64,000 nucleotides of DNA, from the IMG/VR virus record IMGVR_UViG_3300025012_000067, positions 1 to 64,000 of that record; one strand, given 5' to 3'. The position numbers were made by a program, and so were the translations under genes. Each line of letters opens with the position of its first letter. The first letter of the stretch is position 1. The notes under the pieces are model-generated. The model did no database searches. It was given only the letters and a program-made list of their open reading frames with translations, and was not told where the DNA came from. The DNA is from a virus. Of this stretch, positions 1 through 8,728 are shown one piece after another.

Positions 1-2019
1 ATGATGTTTTCAACCGGGATCCCGCTCAAAAACATCATCGTCGAAACCAACTACTACGAGGGGGCGGGGATGCTGGTCAACCTCTCGCAGCGGGGCGCTT
101 CTCTTAAAACCGGCATCCGGATCAAGGACAACGTGGCACCTAACACCACGGGACAGATTAACGCCACGGACCTCGATAATGGCGGGGCCATCGTCTCCGG
201 GTATGTGGCCACCTATCAGGACACGAGCGGGTCAACCATTCTGCCGGGGGTTGAGTTCGAGGGCTGGACCGCAGTCACTCCATCGGCTGGCGTGGTGACT
301 GTCAATGCTCCAGCGGTAGTCTACACACCGACCGGGGCGGGAGCGACAATCACCGGGTTTGCCCGCAAGAGCGGTGATAATAAGATTCCGCTCTTTGTGC
401 TGCGGAATGGGAGCGGGACCTATTCAATTACCCTGACCAACAACTCTTCTGTCCTGCGCACGATGACTGGCGCGGACGTGGTTATCCCGCCCTACGGCGG
501 AGCGGTTTTTACATTCGTCAACGGCACCATTACCCAGCATCTTGGCGGCGGCCCGACCGGGGCCGGAGCGACTGACCACGGCTCACTGACAGGTCTCGGC
601 GATGATGATCATGTGCAATATGCCCTGGCTGACGGCAGTCGTGGAACATTCGAGGAAGCAGGGGCTGTCGCGGGGCACGAATCCACCCATGACCATACCA
701 AGCTGCACGACCCGGTAACCGCTGGTACAGGGATATCTCTGGCAGGTCAGCAGGTAACCAACAGCGACACAGGGAGTGCCGCCGTGACTGCGCACAATGC
801 AGCATCCGACCCTCACGCCGGCTACATGCTGGAGAGCAATATTGGTACGGGAGCGAACCAATATCCGGCGATGGGGGCCGATGGAAAATTCAACCTGGGT
901 ACATGGAGTATCGACCCTGCTGGGGGCCTGCTCACATCCGTATCCCGGGCCTTGTCCAGAACCGCAACGGCGTGGGCCAATGGGCAGAGTGTCCAGTGGG
1001 GGAGTATCCGGGCAAACGGTGGCCGGGTGTATGTTTGTGGCAACGCCGCCGGGACAACGGCGACCGGGAGTGAACCGACCCATTCCAGTGCCTGCGTTAC
1101 CGGCGCGGACGGTGTGAAATGGTGTTACGCCTCGACAGGTGCGGCCTTTGACCTGATCGGGTTATATCAGGATGCGCTGGAATATCGTGGACCGATGCGG
1201 CTGTATGGCCAGAATAATATGCAATCCTACGTATCGGTGTTTGTCGGCCTGAACTCCCCCGAAGGTGCTGCTGCGGCTACCGTGGGGTCAATGTACCTTC
1301 GAATGAACCCGACAGACTCCAGCACGGTCCTTTACATCAAGGTCACCGGCACCGGCAACACCGGGTGGAAGGCGATTGGTGATTTTTCTGGCAACCTCAC
1401 CGTTGGCGGCACCGCCGACCTGCAAGGGGCCGTCAGTAACTCCACAGCCGCCAACAACGGAAACGTAGAGTATAACGACCATATCCAATTTGCCAACACT
1501 AAGGGTATTTGTGACGAAAATAATGCCTGTGCCGATGCCGCCAATATCAAAAGCGCCTCTGACACCGTGGCGGCCGCCGTTACCACCTCAGCTGGCGCCG
1601 GCGATAGCGGGAAGCTGGCGAAGTTGGACAGCAGCGGGAAATTTGATGCTTCGGTGCTACCTTCCGGTTCACCGACCTCCGGCACGTACACCCCGACCTT
1701 GACCAACGTAGGCAACATCAGCGTCTCAACTCCCTACACGGCTCAGTACATGCGGGTAGGTAATACCGTTACCGTCTCTGGCAAAGTGGACATGACCGTA
1801 ACCTCGACCACGACTACAACGCTGGGGATATCTCTGCCTATAGCTAGTGCACTAACGACAGAGGAACAATGCGCTGGTACAGCATTCAATCAGTCGGTTT
1901 CAGGTTTGGGTGCAGGGATTTCGGCGGATGCAACCAATGACCGGGCCACGCTGAAATGGAACAGCAACACCGCCGGTGGAGTTACCATGTTCTACACCTA
2001 CACCTATCTGGTGCAGTAA
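1..2019 (+). CDS. Tail fibre / adhesin-like protein (GC-rich)
   Basis: 672 residues, possibly starting upstream of the window. Gly, Thr, Ala and Asn-rich throughout, as in fibrous tail proteins. Around residues 190-220 it has the DHGSLTGLGDDDHVQY / LADGSR signature typical of phage tail fibres, and further H-x-H type turns follow (ATHDH-like, AHNAASDPHAGY). The C-terminal 120 residues look like a beta-rich receptor-binding tip. Inferred role: host recognition at the tail tip or baseplate. Codon use is strongly GC-rich, unlike every other gene in the window, so it is either a recent acquisition or belongs to a different molecule joined at about 2080. The fibre call is well supported by the repeats; the host target is unknown. 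Confidence 0.75.
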   Translation: MMFSTGIPLKNIIVETNYYEGAGMLVNLSQRGASLKTGIRIKDNVAPNTTGQINATDLDNGGAIVSGYVATYQDTSGSTILPGVEFEGWTAVTPSAGVVTVNAPAVVYTPTGAGATITGFARKSGDNKIPLFVLRNGSGTYSITLTNNSSVLRTMTGADVVIPPYGGAVFTFVNGTITQHLGGGPTGAGATDHGSLTGLGDDDHVQYALADGSRGTFEEAGAVAGHESTHDHTKLHDPVTAGTGISLAGQQVTNSDTGSAAVTAHNAASDPHAGYMLESNIGTGANQYPAMGADGKFNLGTWSIDPAGGLLTSVSRALSRTATAWANGQSVQWGSIRANGGRVYVCGNAAGTTATGSEPTHSSACVTGADGVKWCYASTGAAFDLIGLYQDALEYRGPMRLYGQNNMQSYVSVFVGLNSPEGAAAATVGSMYLRMNPTDSSTVLYIKVTGTGNTGWKAIGDFSGNLTVGGTADLQGAVSNSTAANNGNVEYNDHIQFANTKGICDENNACADAANIKSASDTVAAAVTTSAGAGDSGKLAKLDSSGKFDASVLPSGSPTSGTYTPTLTNVGNISVSTPYTAQYMRVGNTVTVSGKVDMTVTSTTTTTLGISLPIASALTTEEQCAGTAFNQSVSGLGAGISADATNDRATLKWNSNTAGGVTMFYTYTYLVQ

Positions 2020-2150
2020 TGGGGTAAAGCCGTACATCCTCTACATCCGCCACCGAGACCTCAAGGAGTGGGGGGGGGAGTTTAAAATGAAATAAAAGTA
2101 TTATAAATAATGAAAACAATAATATAACGAAAAGATTAGTATTTTATTAA

Positions 2151-2197
2151 AGACTCTGCTAGTATGGTTTTACAATTTAATCGTATTAGCAGAGTTT
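2151..2197 (+). terminator. Hairpin upstream of portal gene
   Basis: Arms ACTCTGCTA (2153-2161) and TAGCAGAGT (2187-2195) are exactly complementary and extend inward with two G-T pairs, leaving a 17-nt loop. TTTATT follows the 3' arm. It lies in the 200-bp non-coding spacer (2020-2219) that also holds the GC-to-AT transition and a G9 run (2070-2078). It could terminate upstream transcription or be a leader structure of the head operon. I see no convincing -35/-10 pair in this spacer. Confidence 0.45.
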
Positions 2198-2219
2198 ATT
2201 CATGTATAGGGAGGACACC

Positions 2220-4142
2220 TTGCGAATTGGACCATTCAAACTTGACATTGGAAAAAGTTATTCTGATTTAGTTCAGATAATTAATAGGGAAAAAGGTGCT
2301 TCCATTGAAAATTTAAAAGGAAGCACACAGGCACAATTATCTGAATATAAATCATGGGTATTTTCTTGTGTATCTCTTATTGAAAAACGAGTTTCTACAG
2401 TTCCTTATTTTTTCTATCGTTCTGATACGAATGAAGAAGTTACCAGTAAATCAAAAGCCTATAAAACATTTACCAAACCATTTTTTAAACCCAACGAATT
2501 AATGACGCTTAGATTTATCAAAGCCTTTTGTCAGATTCAGTTGGATTTGTGTGGTATGGCTTGTATTTATAAAGCCAGAAATCAATTAGGCCAAATTTGG
2601 GAACTTTGGCCCTTGAACATGAATGATTTTGTTAGTGTAGATATTGAAAATAATTTTTTACAACCAAAAATAACTTACACGTTTAATTTTGATGACAGGC
2701 AGATTAAGTTTGATTCAAGAGAATTGATTGTAATTAAATATCCCAACCCTAAAAATGTTTATTGGCCGATGAGTCCAATTCAGGCTCAGGCTTATTCAGT
2801 TGATATAGATTCTTACGTTGAGGTATATGAAAGAGATTTCTTTAAAAACTCAGCACGAATTGATATGGCTTTATATACTGATGCAGAAATTGACCAAGAA
2901 AAGGCAGACGAAATTAAAAATAGATGGAAGTCAAAATATACTGGAACATTCCACGATATAGCCGTTTTGTCTTCTGGATTGAAACCTGTACCGCTTAAAT
3001 TTACCAACAAGGATTTTGAATTTTTAAATTTGGCAGGATGGAGTAAATCCAAAATATTTTCTTGTTATGGTGTTCCTATTTCCAAAGCGGGGGGTGATAA
3101 TGAATCTAACCGTTCAGGAAGTGTAACGGCTGATATTTCATTTAATAGAGAATGTATTAAGTCTAGGCTGGTTTTGTGGGATGAAGCACTGACTTATGGT
3201 ATTTTGCATGAATTTGATGAAAAACTAGAAATCAGACACCATGACCCTATTCCAAGGGATAGGGATTTGGATGTAAAAGAAGCAAGGGTTTATTTGGCAG
3301 CACAACCAGTAATGGCTATAAATGAATTTAGAAGTGAAACATTAGATTTACCAAGGCAAGAAGGTGGAGATGAAATTTTAGTTAGTATAAAAGGTTCCTT
3401 GGTGCCATTAAGTAGAGCAAAAGATTTTGTTGATTTACTTTTGGAAGAAGCAAGGAATAGTGGTTCTGGAAATGGTGGTGGTGATAATGAAACAGACCCT
3501 ACCAGACATGATGACGATAAACCTAATTTAAATCCCGATGGAACGGATGATAGAGACGAAAATCCAACGGATGAAAGAACAATTGAGAACACAGATATTA
3601 ATTTAAAATTAACTCAATTTTCAGAATATGAATTTTCTTTCAGGGAAACATGGAATAAGCTGATTCTGGATATTTTGAAACAAACCAATAAAGAAGCAAT
3701 GAAAGAAGATTTATCCAAAGCACTTTCCATGATTATTAGCAAAACCATTGGGGTTCTTTTTCAACATATAGGCGTAAAACCAATTGATTATGATGAAAAA
3801 AATTGGGTATCTCCTATTTCCGAAAAACTGGCGTATGAGTATAAGGAATCCATTTTCAAGTACAACAATTCAGATAATAAAAATTGGGAACAATTGATTG
3901 ATGAACAATTCAACACAAACCCAAGAATGGCGAAAATAACCAACACTCTTTTGAGAGCAACAGTTAATTATACAAAATGGTTGATAATGACGAATAAAAA
4001 TATTACATTTGATTGGAAGGTAAATGGAAACGAATGTGGTCATAGAGGAAGACTTGAAAATATAAAAGGGAAACAATTGTTCCCCAATCAGATTCCTAAT
4101 TTTTCTTGTGATTGTTCAATAGAGCCTAAAAAGGAGATTTGA
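2220..4142 (+). CDS. Portal protein, HK97 family, with MuF-like C-terminus
   Basis: 640 residues from TTG at 2220. The in-frame ATG at 2202 is rejected because AGGGAGGA (2208-2215) ends four bases before the TTG and lies inside the longer reading frame. The first 420 residues have the HK97 portal pattern: a YKSWVFSCVSLI helix, a YGMA-like stretch (LDLCGMACIYKA), WPLNMNDF, VIKYPNP and SKSKIFSCYGVPISKAG. The portal is the dodecameric ring through which DNA is packaged. After an acidic Asn/Asp linker (about residues 425-465) the C-terminus ends in a Cys/His cluster, CGHRGRLENIKGKQLFP then CDCS, resembling the end of MuF/SPP1 gp7-type minor head proteins. Longer than a plain HK97 portal, so probably a portal-MuF fusion; the MuF part is inference. 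Confidence 0.9.
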   Translation: MRIGPFKLDIGKSYSDLVQIINREKGASIENLKGSTQAQLSEYKSWVFSCVSLIEKRVSTVPYFFYRSDTNEEVTSKSKAYKTFTKPFFKPNELMTLRFIKAFCQIQLDLCGMACIYKARNQLGQIWELWPLNMNDFVSVDIENNFLQPKITYTFNFDDRQIKFDSRELIVIKYPNPKNVYWPMSPIQAQAYSVDIDSYVEVYERDFFKNSARIDMALYTDAEIDQEKADEIKNRWKSKYTGTFHDIAVLSSGLKPVPLKFTNKDFEFLNLAGWSKSKIFSCYGVPISKAGGDNESNRSGSVTADISFNRECIKSRLVLWDEALTYGILHEFDEKLEIRHHDPIPRDRDLDVKEARVYLAAQPVMAINEFRSETLDLPRQEGGDEILVSIKGSLVPLSRAKDFVDLLLEEARNSGSGNGGGDNETDPTRHDDDKPNLNPDGTDDRDENPTDERTIENTDINLKLTQFSEYEFSFRETWNKLILDILKQTNKEAMKEDLSKALSMIISKTIGVLFQHIGVKPIDYDEKNWVSPISEKLAYEYKESIFKYNNSDNKNWEQLIDEQFNTNPRMAKITNTLLRATVNYTKWLIMTNKNITFDWKVNGNECGHRGRLENIKGKQLFPNQIPNFSCDCSIEPKKEI

Positions 4143-4143
4143 A

Positions 4144-5577
4144 ATGGCATATCGTATTAAGGGCAAAAATGGATTGCCTATTAAAAAGGATGGTCTTTTT
4201 TTAATGGGTTATGATATTCCAGAAGTTAAAATTGAACAATTGGATGACAAGAACCTAACCTTTCTTGCTGTTGGTTCTACAGAAGATGAAGACAGAGACA
4301 AGGATATTGTCAGGGTAGATGGTTGGAAACTACAAAATTTTATGAAAAATCCCGTTCTTCCTTGGAGTCATAATTATTATGAACTTCCTGTTGGTAAAGC
4401 AATTTCCATCAAAAAAGATAAAGTAAAAAAGAAACTTATTTTTAAACCCCAATTTGATGCTAATGATGAAAAAGCTAGAATGATTTTCAGCAAATATCAG
4501 AATGGATTTTTGAATACCTTTTCTGTTGGTTTTATGGGTTTGGAATTTTCTTGGAGAGATGAAGAAAACCGCTGGTATGGTGGTAGGGAATTTACCAAAC
4601 AAGAGTTGCTTGAAATTTCTCCGGTAACTGTTCCTGCAAACCCAAATGCCAATATGGATTGTCGGGGAATCAATGATGACCTTCCCCCTACTCTGGCAGC
4701 ACAAGGTTATAAGCAATTTACCTGCAAAATGGATTCTGGTTTATTTGTTCCTGTAACTGATACTGAAATTTATACTTCCCCCGCCATTCTGCAAATGACT
4801 AAAGGAATTAAAGGTATTTATGGTGTTGCCATTGATAATCCCGAAGCAGAAAAAGAATTGATTGGTTATTTGTTTAATTCTGATATGGATGAAAAAGAGG
4901 CTGGAAAATGGGTGAATGATAATGGTTTCACCATAGGAAAAGTTAAATATTTTGATATGGGTGAAAAACAAATTGGTGAAGAAGAATTTGAATTGGAAAT
5001 GGTTGAAGAAGAAATTGAATTAAATAAAGGTCTTGAAAATGAAGAGACTGATGAAAATGAGGAATTAGAAGAAGAATTGGAAATGGAGGAAAAAAATAAA
5101 GAAGTAGAAAATACTGAAGTCAAAGAAGAAAAAATTGAAACAGAGGAAGTGGAGGAAAAAGAAGAAAAAGAGGAAAATGAAGTTTTAAATGAAAATATTA
5201 GTTTAACACCTAAAGAAATCAATATTGATGAACTAGCTGAAAAAGTTTTTGACAAAGTAAAAGAACTTTTAACCACTTCTAAAATTTTGGTTGAAAAGGA
5301 AGAAGAAATAGACAATAATGAAAATGTCGATTCTGAGATTGAACTTGAAGAAGAAACTGAAGAATCTAAAAATGGTGAAATGATTGAATTTGATGCTTCA
5401 TTGCTCTCCCCTGTCAGTGAAGAAAAGAATTCAGAAGATTTCATCGAAGTAGATGATAAGGTTTTTGAAGAAGTTAAATCACAGATGAAAGCAAATGCAA
5501 AATCTACTTTGTGTGAAGCATTGGAGAAATCCATTAAACAAGTTATGCAGGATTTTTCTGGAAAATTGGACGATTAA
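4144..5577 (+). CDS. Prohead serine protease fused to acidic scaffold-like tail
   Basis: 477 residues, starting one base after the portal stop with AAGGAG upstream. Residues 1-175 match HK97 prohead proteases (S78/U35): STEDEDRDKDIVRVDGW, candidate catalytic His76 in LPWSHNY, candidate Ser127 in NTFSVGF and the ISPVTVPANPNA segment. The family matures the prohead by cutting scaffold and capsid precursors. After residue 270 the chain becomes almost entirely Glu/Lys with heptad character, then ends in a less biased region around 430-477. This tail is probably the internal scaffold, covalently joined to the protease. The adjacent capsid gene has no long N-terminal delta domain, which fits the scaffold residing here. 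Confidence 0.88.
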   Translation: MAYRIKGKNGLPIKKDGLFLMGYDIPEVKIEQLDDKNLTFLAVGSTEDEDRDKDIVRVDGWKLQNFMKNPVLPWSHNYYELPVGKAISIKKDKVKKKLIFKPQFDANDEKARMIFSKYQNGFLNTFSVGFMGLEFSWRDEENRWYGGREFTKQELLEISPVTVPANPNANMDCRGINDDLPPTLAAQGYKQFTCKMDSGLFVPVTDTEIYTSPAILQMTKGIKGIYGVAIDNPEAEKELIGYLFNSDMDEKEAGKWVNDNGFTIGKVKYFDMGEKQIGEEEFELEMVEEEIELNKGLENEETDENEELEEELEMEEKNKEVENTEVKEEKIETEEVEEKEEKEENEVLNENISLTPKEINIDELAEKVFDKVKELLTTSKILVEKEEEIDNNENVDSEIELEEETEESKNGEMIEFDASLLSPVSEEKNSEDFIEVDDKVFEEVKSQMKANAKSTLCEALEKSIKQVMQDFSGKLDD

Positions 5578-5605
5578 TTAAATAATTAAATGGAGGAAAA
5601 TTGAA

Positions 5606-6847
5606 ATGAAGATGACCAAAGAAGACCTTATTCAACTGTTGAAATCTCAAATGGATACACATTTTGAATCTGCTGATTTTGGTAATATGGTTAAGGGTGT
5701 TATTGGAAAACAAATTACTGATTTGCAGAATGACGTTGCCAATCCTTTTTCTGGTATGTCGGCTAAAACTCTGGCAAGTAATCTCCCGTTTGTTAAAATC
5801 GACGGTGATTATATGTCCACCAAACAGGGAAGTATTATTTCTCTGAAAAATAAACAGGCTCCTTGGGTTCAGGTTTCTGAAGAAGTTTCTGTGTGGGCCA
5901 AAGACTTTGCTCAATATCTGAAATCTGGTCAAGTTACCAAACTGCTTTCTGAAGGTGTGGATTCTTCAGGTGGTTATTTGGTTCCTGCTGAATTCCGTGC
6001 AATTATGATTATGTACGATGCACAGCCTACTCTTGTTTGGCAAAGGGCTACCGTTTGGCCTATGGCTGCTGAAAAACTGGCTTTCCCTAAACTGAATCAG
6101 AATCCTGATATTGAAGATGCAGCTTTTGACCATTTTGCAGGTGTTTCTTTTACTTGGACTGAAGAAGGTGGCGAAAAGGGTGCTACTGAGCCTTCCTTTG
6201 GTTTGATTGAAATGGTTGCTCATGAATTGGCTGGTTATACTGAAATTACCAATACTCTACTTGAATCGTCTGTTGTTAATCTGGTGAACTTCCTTACCCG
6301 CATGTTCCGCGAAGCGTGGTATTGGATTACTGATAAAGCGTTTATTCAGGGTACGGGTGGAAAACAACCCCTTGGTATTATCAATGACCCGTCTATTCTC
6401 ACTGTTAATCGGCAGACCGCTTCCACGGTTGAAGTTGATGATATTCTGAATATGGAAGCAAGAATGCCTGCCGTTTTTGATAATGGTGCCGTTTGGTTTA
6501 TTACTAAAAAGGCTCGTGCTGCCCTTCGTGGTCAGAAAGTTTCTGCACAGAGTAAAGAATTGGTTCTTCAGGAATCTTTTGCTAATATTTCTGATGGTTA
6601 TAATATGACCCTGCTTGGCCGTCCTGCAATTCTGGCTGATGGTAAAATTCCGGCTCTTGGCAACACTGGTGATGTTATTTATGCCAATTGCAGTAATTAC
6701 TATATTGGTTTCCCGCAAGATTTTTCGATGGATTCCAGTAAACATGCTCAGTTCCGTAAAAACCGTACCGCTCTCCGTTGTTCTGGTCGAGTAGATGGTC
6801 AATGTGCTATCCCACAGTCGTTTGTGGCCTTAAGTGACCCAAGTTAA
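5606..6847 (+). CDS. Major capsid protein, HK97 fold
   Basis: 413 residues, preceded by GGAGG at good spacing. The HK97-type shell pattern is visible: SSGGYLVPAEFRAIMI, the TVWPMAAEKLAFPK strand, FTWTEEGGEKGATEPSF, the ITNTLLESS helix, GTGGKQPLGI and the C-terminal GRPAILADG and YIGFPQDFSM strands. It forms the icosahedral head. The gene sits directly after the protease, as usual, and is followed by its own terminator at 6867-6892, which would let it be expressed at a high level separately from the genes behind it. Only about 75 residues precede the core, so the scaffold is likely carried by the protease gene. Confidence 0.95.
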   Translation: MKMTKEDLIQLLKSQMDTHFESADFGNMVKGVIGKQITDLQNDVANPFSGMSAKTLASNLPFVKIDGDYMSTKQGSIISLKNKQAPWVQVSEEVSVWAKDFAQYLKSGQVTKLLSEGVDSSGGYLVPAEFRAIMIMYDAQPTLVWQRATVWPMAAEKLAFPKLNQNPDIEDAAFDHFAGVSFTWTEEGGEKGATEPSFGLIEMVAHELAGYTEITNTLLESSVVNLVNFLTRMFREAWYWITDKAFIQGTGGKQPLGIINDPSILTVNRQTASTVEVDDILNMEARMPAVFDNGAVWFITKKARAALRGQKVSAQSKELVLQESFANISDGYNMTLLGRPAILADGKIPALGNTGDVIYANCSNYYIGFPQDFSMDSSKHAQFRKNRTALRCSGRVDGQCAIPQSFVALSDPS

Positions 6848-6866
6848 TTGTAATAGATGATTGATT

Positions 6867-6892
6867 CGGGGGATTTTGAAATATAAATCCCC
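6867..6892 (+). terminator. Terminator after capsid gene
   Basis: GGGGGATTT (6867-6875) pairs with AAATCCCCC (6884-6892) around an 8-nt loop, followed by ACTTTTAAA. Position just after the capsid stop fits intrinsic termination or mRNA 3'-end protection. Confidence 0.75.
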
Positions 6893-6931
6893 CACTTTTA
6901 AAAAATTAATAATAATGGAGGAAATATAAAA

Positions 6932-7375
6932 ATGTACGATATTCTGTCTAACCATAGGATTGCTCGTCTTCGTTCGGTAGCTGATGAAACTGCTGGTGCT
7001 GCTGCCAATTCCCCAGCAACCGAAATTGACCTTTTTACTGGTGGTCTTGCTAATCGTGCTCTTATTCTGATTGATGTAACTACTGTTGCTTCTGGTGGTA
7101 CTCTTGACATTGTTGTTCAGGATTCTTCTGACGATTCTACTTATGATACTGACTTTCTGACCATTCCCCAAATTACTGCTGCTGGTCTTTATCTGGTGGT
7201 TGTGGATGACCCAAATCGTTATCTTCGTCTGTTGCATGATGTTGATACCAATACGGTTACTTGGGGTGCTTATTTGATTACCTTTGAAGAACAACGCCGT
7301 CCGGTGACTCAGGCTGGTACGGTTCTCACTGGCACTTATGGTACTGGACGTAAACCCAAAGTAGCTACTGCTTAA
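6932..7375 (+). CDS. Small virion protein, possible capsid decoration protein
   Basis: 147 residues, strong GGAGG site. Beta-rich with no membrane segment: alternating strands such as RALILIDVTTVASGGTLDIVVQ and GLYLVVVDD. Bounded on both sides by terminators, like the capsid gene, so it is probably a highly expressed structural protein. Position between capsid and connectors and its size suggest a head decoration or cement protein. I do not recognise the family from motifs; the role is inferred from context. Confidence 0.6.
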   Translation: MYDILSNHRIARLRSVADETAGAAANSPATEIDLFTGGLANRALILIDVTTVASGGTLDIVVQDSSDDSTYDTDFLTIPQITAAGLYLVVVDDPNRYLRLLHDVDTNTVTWGAYLITFEEQRRPVTQAGTVLTGTYGTGRKPKVATA

Positions 7376-7407
7376 TAAATAAAATCAATTGTATTGTAAT
7401 AATGTAA

Positions 7408-7435
7408 GGGGTATGGGTATTTTGTCCCGTACCCC
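7408..7435 (+). terminator. Intrinsic terminator
   Basis: GGGGTATGGG (7408-7417) pairs with CCCGTACCCC (7426-7435), one G-T pair, 8-nt loop, followed by TTTTCTT. Located after the putative decoration gene. It also shows that the next gene should start at 7458 and not upstream of the hairpin. Confidence 0.85.
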
Positions 7436-7457
7436 TTTTCTTAAAAGAGAGGAAAAT

Positions 7458-7715
7458 ATGAAAGTTAAAATTCTGGACATTGAATTGATTAGACGATTTG
7501 GTGGTGCAATTATCGACATGCAGGAAAATCTTGCTATCAGGTATGAGGAACAAGGAAAAGTTAAAATTTTAAATAAAGAATTAGGAAAACATGAGTTTAT
7601 TGGTAATGAAACTGTTCTTGTTTTTTCTGATGAAAATAAAAATAAAGAAATAACAGATAAGAATAAAAGAGTACCGGGACCGGATGACCCTATTTTTCCC
7701 CAAATAAAGGTGTAG
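7458..7715 (+). CDS. Small head-module protein, unknown
   Basis: 85 residues from ATG 7458, chosen because GAGAGGAAAAT precedes it and an upstream in-frame ATG would put the terminator hairpin inside the gene. Lys/Glu-rich, soluble; the first half is hydrophobic-basic (KVKILDIELIRRFGG) and it ends in a Pro-rich PGPDDPIFPQ segment. It sits between the capsid/decoration genes and the connectors, so it may be a minor head protein. No family recognised. Confidence 0.6.
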   Translation: MKVKILDIELIRRFGGAIIDMQENLAIRYEEQGKVKILNKELGKHEFIGNETVLVFSDENKNKEITDKNKRVPGPDDPIFPQIKV

Positions 7716-7724
7716 GGGGTATAA

Positions 7725-8390
7725 ATGAAATTTTCAACTAATGCTTTAATAAATATTGAATATTATAGAAATATGATGGGAATTGATTCCCTTGAACAAG
7801 GAACTACTGAAAAGATAATTGGAACTATTAATTTTGTTTCCAATGTCTTTGAGAGATTTTGCAACAGAACTTTGAAAGCACAAGATTTTGATTATGCAGA
7901 AACTATTATAGTTGATGATGTTGTTATTGCTAATCCCGTTTATTCTGAAAAATATGCAATTTTTGATGGTGTGAATGGGAATGATTTTTATTTTCCAACT
8001 TACCCTGTAAATAGTGTCACCACATTTTTGCTTAATGGTGATGTAATTACTGAAGCAACAGATTATGATGATTTTGAAGGATATCATTTGTATAATAGCA
8101 GGGGTAAATTGATTTATTATGGTGGTTTCTATCCCGGTTATTATAGAAATATAAAATTTAAATGGAATGGTGGTTATAAAACCACTGACGCAGAAATGGA
8201 AGAACTGAAATTCCTTTGTTTCGATATGGTTAAAACTTTGATGAATACTCCCCTGAATTCAAATTTGGCTTCTGAAAGAATAGGTAATTATGCTTATACT
8301 AATTATTCTCCTTCTGCTTTAAAAGAATTACAAGGATTAAATGCAACTGTTTTTGCTGGTTTAAAAAGATATCGGAAAGAGGTAATATAA
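7725..8390 (+). CDS. Head-tail connector (adaptor, gp6/gp15-like)
   Basis: 221 residues. N-terminal helical bundle (residues 1-50) followed by a beta domain containing YPVNSVTTFLLNG, YNSRGKLIYYGG and KFKWNGGY, the layout of HK97 gp6 / SPP1 gp15-type adaptors that dock under the portal and extend the DNA channel. Its stop overlaps the start of the next gene (TAATG), indicating translational coupling. The order portal, protease, capsid, adaptor, stopper, tail completion agrees with this call. Confidence 0.75.
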   Translation: MKFSTNALINIEYYRNMMGIDSLEQGTTEKIIGTINFVSNVFERFCNRTLKAQDFDYAETIIVDDVVIANPVYSEKYAIFDGVNGNDFYFPTYPVNSVTTFLLNGDVITEATDYDDFEGYHLYNSRGKLIYYGGFYPGYYRNIKFKWNGGYKTTDAEMEELKFLCFDMVKTLMNTPLNSNLASERIGNYAYTNYSPSALKELQGLNATVFAGLKRYRKEVI

Positions 8391-8728
8391 TGAATCTATT
8401 AAATCAGAGATGCCAGCATGAACGAGTAACAATTACCAAGAATGCACAGAAACAATCTGTTAAAACGTGGAATGTTATTGAATCAAAGGTGAAGTGCAAT
8501 ATTCAATATGAAAGAATTTCTACAAACAATTATCAGCAAAAGGATACAGGTTTAAATACAAGTGGAACCCATATTGGTTTTTTTGAAAAAGATAAAGTGC
8601 TTTTAAAAGGCGATAAGATTATTTGGAATGGAATTAATTTATTTGTAAAAGGTATTCCTTTTCCTGTATTTGCTTCTGGCAATAGGGTTCATCATATAGA
8701 GGTTTTATTGTCTGTCGAGGAAACCTGA
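8390..8728 (+). CDS. Head closure / stopper-like protein
   Basis: 112 residues, start overlapping the preceding stop by one base. Short beta-barrel-like protein: VTITKNAQ, KCNIQYER, KDKVLLKGDKIIWNG, LFVKGIPFPVF, HHIEVLLS. Length and position match head closure proteins (SPP1 gp16 or HK97 gp7 type) that plug the portal after packaging. Motif support is modest; the assignment rests mainly on gene order. Confidence 0.6.
   Translation: MNLLNQRCQHERVTITKNAQKQSVKTWNVIESKVKCNIQYERISTNNYQQKDTGLNTSGTHIGFFEKDKVLLKGDKIIWNGINLFVKGIPFPVFASGNRVHHIEVLLSVEET

Noticed and set aside
583-1083. Reverse and alternative frames in the first 2 kb
   Set aside because: GC-rich DNA gives few stops; these overlap the fibre gene and look non-protein-like.
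2202-2219. ATG 2202 as portal start
   Set aside because: The Shine-Dalgarno AGGGAGGA lies inside this extension and is correctly spaced for TTG 2220.
4866-5534. Ser-rich minus-strand frame of 222 residues
   Set aside because: It is the antisense of the Glu-rich protease tail; Glu codons read as Ser/Phe on the other strand, with no ribosome site.
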